Position numbers and translations under genes: made by a program. From Willaertia magna (lineage: Eukaryota > Heterolobosea > Eutetramitea > Acrasida > Naegleriidae), in NCBI GenBank assembly GCA_902984215.1, contig CADWAF010000006.1, forward strand, positions 1-19,483: a stretch of 19,483 bases of DNA. Reading direction: 5' to 3'. This document shows positions 8,941 to 16,700 of the stretch, one piece after another. Position 1 is the first letter of the stretch, and every line of letters starts with the position of its first letter. The notes below the pieces were generated by a model that was given only the letters and a program-made list of their open reading frames with translations, was not told where the DNA came from and made no database searches.

Positions 8941-8995
8941 GCGCCAAATTCCTTCGGTTACACAAACAACTTTAGCGCCAAATTCTTTCAGTTAC
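8941..8995. promoter_or_regulatory. Duplicated E2F-type element upstream of PCNA
   Basis: GCGCCAAA (reverse complement TTTGGCGC, the classic E2F/DP site) occurs at 8941-8948 and again at 8975-8982. Each copy heads a 21-bp direct repeat (8941-8961 and 8975-8995) with only two mismatches. The copies lie 34 bp apart start to start, 89-143 bp upstream of the PCNA ATG. E2F control of PCNA at the G1/S transition is established in animals and plants. A function here is inferred from sequence and position. A partial TTTGGC lies further down, at 9026-9031. Confidence 0.72.
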
Positions 8996-9083
8996 TGGCT
9001 AACAATTTAAATTCCCACTAAAACATTTGGCTTTTAAAAAAAAATAAACCAACAAACAAACAATAAACCCAACAATTACAAAG

Positions 9084-9890
9084 ATGCTAGAAGCTAAGAT
9101 TGCTCAAGGACAAATTTTAAAGAAAATTTTAGATGCAATTAAAGAGTTAGTTAATGACGCTAACTTTGATTGTAATAGTAATGGTATGGCATTACAAGCT
9201 ATGGATATCAGTCATGTTTCCTTGGTCCATTTAATGTTAAAGAAAGATGCATTTGAAAGATATAGATGTGATAAAAATTTAGTTTTAGGTGTTAATATGC
9301 AAATGATGAATAAAATCCTCAAATGTGCAGGTAATGACGATTCCATCACATTAAAATCATCTGACAATGCAGATACCCTAACTTTAAATTTTGAGAATAA
9401 AGCGGGTGATAGAATGAGTGAATTTGAAATGAAATTAGTTGAAATTGATGCAGAACCATTAGGTATTCCAGAACCTGAATACACTGCTGAAATTCAAATG
9501 CCAGCTGCTGAATTTAAAAAGATTTGTTCTGATTTAACAACCATTGGTGATACAGTTACAATCTCTGCTAATAAGGATGGTGTTAAATTCTCTGTTTCAG
9601 GTGATAATGGTAGTGGTAGTGTTACTGTTAGAGAAAATACTAAAGCTGATAAAGAAAAGAATGAATCTACAGTTATTGAGTTAAAAGAGAATGTTAGTTT
9701 AACATTTGCATTGAAATATTTAAATAACTTTTGTAAATCTGCATCATTAAGTGATTATGTTACTTTACACATTTCTAAAGAATCACCTTTGATGGTTGAA
9801 TTTAAATTTATGGAAGACTCTTATGTACGTTATTATTTAGCTCCAAAGATTGATGAAGAAGGTGGTGAAGAAGCAGAAGATGAGGAATAA
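9084..9890 (+). CDS. PCNA: Proliferating cell nuclear antigen (sliding clamp)
   Basis: This is the homotrimeric DNA sliding clamp, a processivity factor for DNA polymerases delta and epsilon and a platform for repair and ligation proteins in the nucleus. It has 268 residues, against about 260 for the family; the excess is an acidic tail (EEGGEEAEDEE). Visible features are the MLEAKIAQGQILKKILDAIKELV start, the domain I signature with LQAMDISHVSLVHLML (38-52), and the interdomain connector with PLGIPEPEY (125-133). Also present are SANKDGVKFS, with Lys164 at the same number as the conserved ubiquitin/SUMO acceptor, and the C-terminal YVRYYLAPKI near 255-264. It is intronless in this window. 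The promoter carries paired E2F-type sites. The stop falls in AATAAG, and the next gene begins within about 30 bp. Confidence 0.98.
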   Translation: MLEAKIAQGQILKKILDAIKELVNDANFDCNSNGMALQAMDISHVSLVHLMLKKDAFERYRCDKNLVLGVNMQMMNKILKCAGNDDSITLKSSDNADTLTLNFENKAGDRMSEFEMKLVEIDAEPLGIPEPEYTAEIQMPAAEFKKICSDLTTIGDTVTISANKDGVKFSVSGDNGSGSVTVRENTKADKEKNESTVIELKENVSLTFALKYLNNFCKSASLSDYVTLHISKESPLMVEFKFMEDSYVRYYLAPKIDEEGGEEAEDEE

Positions 9891-9910
9891 GTATTGTACT
9901 AATTTATTAT

Positions 9911-10384
9911 GGATGTAAATTGACACCAACACAAGTGCAACACGAACCAACTATTCACATTAAGGTTAAGGATCTAAATAAATACAAACCTGGTCACTAT
10001 TTAACACTATTCATGACAGATCCTGATGCTCCTTCTCGTGAATCTCCAATTCGTAGAGAATGGTTGCATTATATCCACGCAAACATGCCAATCAAAGAAG
10101 ACGGTACAGTTGACAGCAAAGCAGGACAAAATATTGCAGAATACGTTGGAGCTGGACCACCAGAAGGATCTGGTTATCATCGTTATGTTTACACTTTATT
10201 CTACCATGAAAATAAACTTCAATCTTCACAACATTGGAAACTTTCTGGACGAGATAGACCTCAATTCAGAGTAGAAAATTGGATGAAAGGACATGTTGGT
10301 AGTGGAAGTCCAATAGCTGTTGCATGTTTTGAAGCAGAATGGGATGAATACGTTCCAGAATTATATAAAAAATTAGGACATTAA
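9911..10384 (+). CDS. PEBP-family protein (phosphatidylethanolamine-binding/RKIP/FT fold), 5' end unresolved
   Basis: This is a PEBP-fold protein; the family binds phospholipid head groups or inhibits kinases and proteases. The signatures are LTPTQV at the usual place, DPDAPSRESPIRREWLHYI (anion-pocket motif, starting at 10019), GPPEGSGYHRYVYTLFY and the C-terminal FEAEWDEYVPELY. The readable part is about 155 residues, versus about 180 for full-length members, so roughly 30-40 N-terminal residues are absent. No in-frame ATG lies between the PCNA stop and LTPTQV; the frame is open only from 9884. GCKL just before LTPTQV matches GCEL of plant relatives, so coding probably continues at least to 9911. 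The ATG at 9910 is one base out of frame. The options are a one-base homopolymer error, a non-ATG start, or 5' truncation. The stop overlaps the stop of the convergent LRR gene. Confidence 0.88.
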   Translation, partial: GCKLTPTQVQHEPTIHIKVKDLNKYKPGHYLTLFMTDPDAPSRESPIRREWLHYIHANMPIKEDGTVDSKAGQNIAEYVGAGPPEGSGYHRYVYTLFYHENKLQSSQHWKLSGRDRPQFRVENWMKGHVGSGSPIAVACFEAEWDEYVPELYKKLGH

Positions 10385-12702
10385 TGTTTATTTTTATAAT
10401 AATAATAACCAATTCCAAATAAAATACTTCCAACCAATGAAATACCTAATACTTTTTTAATTAACTGTAAATTTTGTTGTTCTTGTTGTAAATTTTCTAA
10501 AACTAAATGAAATTCTTTTCTCTTTAAAAACGATTCAGAAGTTAAAGTTAAAGATTCAAATAATTTATTTTTAAAATCTACAGTAGATTTTAATGGAATA
10601 TCTGTAATTATAATTTCTTTTAATTCATTACAATTAAATAAATGAATTCCTCTTTTTAATTGGTTACTATTTAATAAATTATATGAAATAAATAATTTTT
10701 GTAAATTTTTACAATAACTAATATCTAAATTATTTAAATGTTTTAAATTTGATGGAATTTTAATTTCATTAATATTTTGACATGAATTTAAAATTATTTT
10801 TTGTAAATTATTACAATTATTAATTAAATTTTGTAAAATATTATAATTTAATTTATTACAAAGTGTAAAATAAATTTCTTTTAAATTTTTTAATTTTAAA
10901 TTTGGATTTTGTAAATTATTACAATTTGAAAAATCTAAAACTTCAATCAAATCACTTTCTATATTTGGATTTTGTAAATTATTACAATTTTGAGCATCAA
11001 TTTTTAAAATAAAATCTTTACAATTTTTAAATAAATTATTAAATTGTAAATCATTTATATTTATTTTTGTAACAAATGTTAAAGTAGTTAATTCATTTCT
11101 ATTTTGTAAAAGTTTACAATTTTTTAAAATATTTAATTTTACAATTGGATTTAAATTTTCTAAAATTACATCACTAATTTCTAATTTTAGTAATTTAGGA
11201 GTATTTAATTCTAAATTTAAAATATTTGAACGTTTTAAATCTAAAATTTCTAAATTTTGTAAATTTAAATTTAATTGTAAAGGTTTTTGAGAATTTCTAA
11301 TTTTTAAATTTTTTAAATTTTTTAATTCATTACAAAAATTAAAATCTAAATTTGGACACATTGAAATATCTAATTCAATTAAATTATTTACTAAAATATT
11401 TTGTAAACTATTACAATCAATAACTTTTAAATTTTGTAAACTTTTTAAATTCTTTAAATTTACAATTTTAATTTCATCATTAAATGAAATATCTAAATAT
11501 TCTAAATTTGTAAATTTTAAATTTTCTAAAAATAAATCTGTAACTCCACATCCAGCAATATTTAAATATTTTAATTTTTCTAAATTTGGTAATTCTTCAT
11601 CTAATTGTAAACAACTCATTGCTATATTTAGATTATTTAAATTTTTACAATCTTTTAAAATATATTCTATTGTAACGTCTAGAAATTCATTTTGTAAAGT
11701 TTTATTTATTTTATTTTCTTCAAAAAATAAATATTCCATATTTGCACTTAAATCTAAATTTTGTAAAGAATTACTTTTTATGGAGAATTCTTCATTTAAA
11801 GAACAATTTTTAAAAATAATTGTTTTAATATTCTGACATTGATTAATGATTGATTGACAATGATCATTAGTTAATGGAATATTTTCAAAATGAAGAGTTA
11901 AAAGATTTGGTAAAGAAGGAAATTTAAATTGTAACGTTTCATTTTCTTCAACATTTACGTGATGATGGTGACTTTCTACGTGATGATGATGATTACAATC
12001 GTGATGATCGTGATGGTGATTACAATTATGATCACTGTGATGGTGATCGTGACTACATTTATGATTGTGATCGTGATGATGGTGATTACAATTATGTTGT
12101 AATAATTGTTGTTCCATTAAAATTTCTTCCAAATTAACAATTGTATTTCCAATAAAAGGATTTCCAAATAAATGTAATTCTTCTAAATTTACTAAATAAG
12201 GTAAACATTCATTAATAAAATAATTTAATCCTTTTATAGTAAATAAAGTATTTTTAAAATTTAAAATTTTTAAATTATTTAAATTTTTTAATAAATTACA
12301 AATCTCAAAAATATCTTCATTTTGTAAAGTATTAAATAAAATATTTTCCTCTTTTGGATCATTTAATTGTTTTGTAAAATCAAAACTAACTTGATTTTCA
12401 AAATTTAAAATTTCTAAATTTTTATAAATTTTTAAAATATTTAAAATTTTTAAATGATAAAATCCAAAAATAAAATTAGCTGATAAATTTAAAGTTTTAC
12501 ATTTTGAAATTAATTTATTAAAAATATTTTTATTTAAAATTAAAAATAAAATTCTATATTCACCATATTGTAAAATACCTTCTTTTCTAGTTTTAACTTT
12601 ATTTGAATTTATTTTTAAAATCATTTCATTTATATCAATTTTATTTATTGGAAATAAATATGGAGCAATATGATTAACAATGATATCTTCTATTGTTGTC
12701 AT
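10381..12702 (-). CDS. Leucine-rich-repeat protein with His/Cys-rich loop and C-terminal membrane anchor
   Basis: This is a 773-residue protein built of irregular leucine-rich repeats (LxxLxLxx(N/C)xL type), running from about residue 85 to 720. Many units have the form NLKxLxIxxCNxLQN, close to the cysteine-containing LRRs of F-box-type proteins. The first 60 residues (MTTIEDIIVNHIAPYLFP) could be a degenerate F-box-like helix, but that is weak. Residues 203-248 break the repeats with a loop holding 25 His and 4 Cys, a likely zinc/copper/nickel-binding stretch. The C-terminus has a single hydrophobic segment (751-769, VLGISLVGSILFGIGYYYY) followed by KNKH, which fits a tail-anchored membrane protein. 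It is therefore probably a cytosol-facing scaffold on an internal membrane; that is inference. I do not recognise a named orthologue. Codon use is extremely AT-rich. It converges on PEBP with interlocked stops. Confidence 0.82.
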   Translation of the reverse strand: MTTIEDIIVNHIAPYLFPINKIDINEMILKINSNKVKTRKEGILQYGEYRILFLILNKNIFNKLISKCKTLNLSANFIFGFYHLKILNILKIYKNLEILNFENQVSFDFTKQLNDPKEENILFNTLQNEDIFEICNLLKNLNNLKILNFKNTLFTIKGLNYFINECLPYLVNLEELHLFGNPFIGNTIVNLEEILMEQQLLQHNCNHHHHDHNHKCSHDHHHSDHNCNHHHDHHDCNHHHHVESHHHHVNVEENETLQFKFPSLPNLLTLHFENIPLTNDHCQSIINQCQNIKTIIFKNCSLNEEFSIKSNSLQNLDLSANMEYLFFEENKINKTLQNEFLDVTIEYILKDCKNLNNLNIAMSCLQLDEELPNLEKLKYLNIAGCGVTDLFLENLKFTNLEYLDISFNDEIKIVNLKNLKSLQNLKVIDCNSLQNILVNNLIELDISMCPNLDFNFCNELKNLKNLKIRNSQKPLQLNLNLQNLEILDLKRSNILNLELNTPKLLKLEISDVILENLNPIVKLNILKNCKLLQNRNELTTLTFVTKININDLQFNNLFKNCKDFILKIDAQNCNNLQNPNIESDLIEVLDFSNCNNLQNPNLKLKNLKEIYFTLCNKLNYNILQNLINNCNNLQKIILNSCQNINEIKIPSNLKHLNNLDISYCKNLQKLFISYNLLNSNQLKRGIHLFNCNELKEIIITDIPLKSTVDFKNKLFESLTLTSESFLKRKEFHLVLENLQQEQQNLQLIKKVLGISLVGSILFGIGYYYYKNKH
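10901..10990 (-). repeat. 27-bp exact direct repeat inside the LRR gene, 63-bp period
   Basis: Identical 27-bp segments lie at 10901-10927 and 10964-10990. The 63-bp offset equals 21 codons, and each copy encodes NCNNLQNPN. Shorter relatives of the same motif (CNxLQN) recur in the gene. This points to recent growth of the repeat array by duplication of a unit about one repeat long. Confidence 0.8.
11959..12096 (-). repeat. His/Cys-rich coding repeat (HxCNHHHHDH-like)
   Basis: The stretch encodes residues 203-248 of the LRR protein. Short units of the form (N/D)CNHHHxDHH recur four times, with Cys at 205, 216, 227 and 236. At DNA level it is a run of GTGATG/GTGATC units, clearly more GC-rich than the surrounding gene. 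It probably grew by slippage; a metal-binding function is inferred from composition. Confidence 0.75.
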
Positions 12703-12898
12703 CTTCTTTTTGTTTTTAATAATGAATTAGATAGATAGATAATGTTGATTCTATCGGAAGGAAGGTTATTTTTTTTTAAAAATTTTTTTTAAAAGAGAAT
12801 CACTTTTTGAGTGTTGTCGCAATTGTAAGAGAAATAGTTCATGGCTTGAAAGCGAAATTGGTGAAAGTTAACAATTTTTTTAAAGGTTATTTAGTTTA
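12703..12898 (-). promoter_or_regulatory. Intergenic region upstream of the LRR gene
   Basis: These 196 bp lie between the LRR start and the 3' end of the next minus-strand gene. From the LRR ATG outward come a GATA run (four units, about 12730-12741), a TCGGAAG heptamer at 12754-12760 (also found upstream of CCT1), and a striking T9-A5-T8-A4 tract at 12769-12794. The homopolymer block is nucleosome-disfavouring in general knowledge. No ORF or RNA gene is seen. Confidence 0.35.
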
Positions 12899-13705
12899 TT
12901 ATTCTTCTCCTATTTCATCATAATAAATAACATTAGATCCCCATTGCCAAGGTAATGCATATATTAAACATTTAATTAATAATGAATCATCAACTTCTTT
13001 AACAATTTTATTACAAAAACATTTCTCTCTCATTTCTTTTACAATGTCACTTTTATAAAGTAAAAAATCATTCTCTTCAACCCAACATACAGTGGCACCA
13101 ATATTTTTAGCTTCATATTTAACATCTTTAGAATATCTAATATTCCAATAACTATTATTGTATCCTTTATCATCATATCCTTCATGAATTAAAATTAAAT
13201 TATCATTGATTTTAATAACTGCTTTACAATAATTATGATAATCAATATATTTAGTTTTAATATGTAATAATGTAATTTTTGAAAAGATTAATTCATATAA
13301 ATTATTTGCTACTTTAGAGGAATAATCTTTTGTAATTTCTTGTAATAAAGTAGTCCATTCTAAAATTTTATTATTCCTGTCATAAATATTAGTTAATGAA
13401 TAATCTTTAATAATACTTTTTAAACTTTTATTTATTTTTAATAAATGTTCATAAACTTCTTCTTGTGTATTTTTTAACTCTTTCTTTCTCTTTTTAATTC
13501 TTCTTTCCTCTTCTTCATTGTCACTATTTTCACTTTCTTCTTCACTATCCTCTTCATCATTTTTATTATTACAAGAAAATTGAAATGAAATTTTACCATC
13601 TCCAAAAATAGGAACTTTGTAATATTCTTTCCATTTTTGAATTTCATTAGTTGATATTCTAAGTTTCCACGATTTCCTCTGTGCTTTCTTCTTCTGCGTC
13701 CCCAT
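12899..13705 (-). CDS. Hypothetical protein with acidic/basic linker
   Basis: I do not recognise this 268-residue protein. I chose the ATG at 13705 because the frame upstream has no other ATG before a stop. The product begins MGTQKKKAQRKSWKLRIST, a basic start compatible with nuclear import. Residues 50-85 form a Glu/Asp/Ser-rich block followed at once by Arg/Lys (RRIKKRKKELK), then a probable helical region. Residues 150-210 contain AVIKINDNLILIHEGYDDK, which loosely resembles a Tudor-knot/chromo-barrel strand pattern (I-x-I-H-Y-x-G-W-D); this is a weak guess. The last 50 residues carry a Cys pair (CFC) and several Trp. A nuclear protein is plausible but unproven. AATAAA overlaps the stop. 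The gene is divergent from the TARBP1-like gene, and their 5' ends may overlap. Confidence 0.65.
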   Translation of the reverse strand: MGTQKKKAQRKSWKLRISTNEIQKWKEYYKVPIFGDGKISFQFSCNNKNDEEDSEEESENSDNEEEERRIKKRKKELKNTQEEVYEHLLKINKSLKSIIKDYSLTNIYDRNNKILEWTTLLQEITKDYSSKVANNLYELIFSKITLLHIKTKYIDYHNYCKAVIKINDNLILIHEGYDDKGYNNSYWNIRYSKDVKYEAKNIGATVCWVEENDFLLYKSDIVKEMREKCFCNKIVKEVDDSLLIKCLIYALPWQWGSNVIYYDEIGEE

Positions 13706-13747
13706 TGGTGTTTGAAAGCTCTTCAATTTCCGAAGATAATATAATTA

Positions 13748-16700
13748 ATGAAAAACAATTATTTTTAATTAACCTCTTAAAAGTTAGTATTTATATTTTT
13801 AATTTATTTTAATATAGTATAGTTTTCCAAACAATATTCTTATTCATTATTAGAACAAATAATTAAAGAATATTTTCTTTTAACAGATGCTAATGAGAAA
13901 TATATTTCAATACTTTTAATTAACGGATTATTAAATGATTTTCCAAATGAAGAAATTCAACAATTATTTATCAAAGATATAATTTTACCATTATTTAATA
14001 ATGCTAATCAAAATAATAATTTAAATTCATTATTTCTTTATATTTTATCTAAATATAATAATGAAGAAGAAATTGTTAAATTTATTTCTCATTGTTTAGA
14101 GAATCATAATTACAATTATTTATTATTTTTATTAATTAAAAAATTATTTTCATCAAAACATTCTAAAGAATTAAATAATTTAATTTTTGACCATTTTATT
14201 ATTAAAAATAATATTTTTTATGAAATGAATGAATCTCTAAGAAAGAATTGTTATACTTATTTATTTGAACATTTTTTATTATTAAATTATAATAATTATA
14301 ATGTTGATGAAATTAAAAAAAGAAGATTACAAATTATGAATTGGATAGAATCATTAAATGAATTAAATACAAATAAAGATAATTTTAAATTAGATATTTC
14401 CATTTTAGTACAATTAGATACCTTATATAAATCTAAATTAGTACAAGAATCTTATATGTTATTATGTCAATGGTACGATATTTTATTATTAAATTATAAT
14501 ACTGAAAATGATTATCCATGGATTTGGGTTAATATTGTAAATCATTTAAATAATGTTAATTTAGAAACATTTACAATTAAAAGAATTTTATATTTAATGA
14601 AAAGAATGAAAGAAAATTTAAAATTTTGGAATTTATTTTTTATTTTTTATGAAAATTTAGAAAATCATGCAATTCATTTAATTTTACCAATTTGGAAAAA
14701 TATCAATGAAATATTTATGAATGATTTAACAAATATAGAAATTGAAATGATCAAAATTTTATTTAAAAAAGCATTTAATCATGCTAATTTTGGAGTTTTA
14801 AAAATGGCAATATATTCTATTTTCGATTTATTTAATAAAATATTTAATGATAATGAAAAGAATATTTTACAATTAATATTTGATAAAAATTTTATGTTTG
14901 AAACATTTTTAGAAGTTGTTTTAACAAATAAATTATTAATTCAAACAAACAACAATCATAAAATTGAAAAATATACAGAAAGATTGTTTTTATTTTTTAA
15001 TAATTATTTTAATTATTTTCCATTTGAAGAATTTATAAATGAAATGATTTATCAATCAAGTATAAAGAGATGGTCTAGATTATCTATTTTAATATTTTTA
15101 TTAATTTTGAAAAATACAAAAATAAAAATGAAAAATAATTTGTTTAATTTTTATAAATTTATAAAAGTAACATTTATTGAACATCCAATTTGGTTAAAAC
15201 AAAGATATCAATATTTGACTTTAGAAATTTTATTACAAAACTTTGAAATAACGGATGAAACAAATATGGATATGTTAATTAACATTTTATGTGAAGAAAT
15301 GGATATATTCGAACATTTCCCTAGTATGTTAGATAAAGTTAAAAAATATTTAGATATTGAATTATTTAAAAGTGTTTTAATCAAAAATGATAATTTTATT
15401 AAAGGATTAAAATTTTTACCACAAAGTGAAATTATTTTACTATTAGAAAATTTATTAACTAATATAAATAAAATTTATACCCATACAATGATTTCAAAAG
15501 AAGAAAAGATGAATTGGATTGCACAATTAAATGATTTACTAAATGATGTTTATCATTTTAATTATGTATTTAATGATATTTTGAATTATTTAAATTTAGA
15601 GAATTTATTAAATTATATTCGCCTTGAATTGTCTGATAATTTACCAAACAATAACAATACCTTAAATTCTGTTGAATTAAAACATGATAATTTTACTAAC
15701 TTAGTGAATTGTTTATTGAAGTTAAAATCATTAAATATTGAAAAAGTTAATCCTACTATTTCTGAATTATTTGATATTTCTAAAAATGGATTGGTACAAT
15801 TAAATAAATTAAGTAATAAAGAAAAGAAGGAACAACCATATTTAGTAAATTTAAATTATTTAAAGTGTTTACAAATTATAAAACTAACCATTTTAAATAA
15901 TATCAACATAACAAATACTGAATTAACAGATATTATTCCATTAATTAGTGATATTCCATATTTAAATTATAAAACAACTACAGAACATGACCTTCCAAAA
16001 GCAAGTGAATTGATTACTTTGATGTGTGACTGTCAATGGTCAATTATTGATTGTAGTGTTACTAGAATATTTGAAGATAAAGAAGTGAATAAGGACCTAG
16101 TAATTGAACTATTTAATTTATGCATGCAATCCATAGATATAATGACACATGAATCAACTATATTGGTATTAAATACTTTAAAAATAGTTAACAAATATAT
16201 TATTAATCATTATAATGAAACTCAAAATTTATTAATAGATTTAAATAAATATAAAAAGAATATCAAATCTCTTTGGACAATATTAAAAGGAAATACAAAT
16301 GAAAATCATTCACATAAATATACAAATGAACATTTAAATTTAAATAATTATTTCGAAGTTATTTTCGAATTTTCTAAAAATAAATATTTATATAAAGAAA
16401 TGGAAATTACAACACATATTGAAAAATTATTAACAGATACATGTAAAAATAGTTATAAGATTGGAATGGTATTATCTTTAAATTTAATTAATCAAATGAA
16501 AAACTCTAATAATCCGTCAGTAATGATTAATGATTTTATTCAAGTGTTATTTTATTGTCCTGAATGTTCAGAAGATGAAGAGTTAGAAGAAACGCATAAT
16601 TTATTCTTGGAGTATTTCAACAAAATCACAAGTAATAATAACAAAACAAAGAAATGTTTACCACCAATGTTTGGTATTTTGAAATATATAAGAGTATTGA

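Noticed and set aside
9910..9924. Programmed -1 frameshift to join ATG 9910 to the PEBP frame
   Set aside because: No proper slippery heptamer (X XXY YYZ) is present in the right phase, and a shift four codons after the start would be odd. A sequence error or a different start is simpler.
10026..10274. Plus-strand 82-codon ORF
   Set aside because: It lies in another frame of the PEBP coding region, whose conserved motifs fix the true frame.
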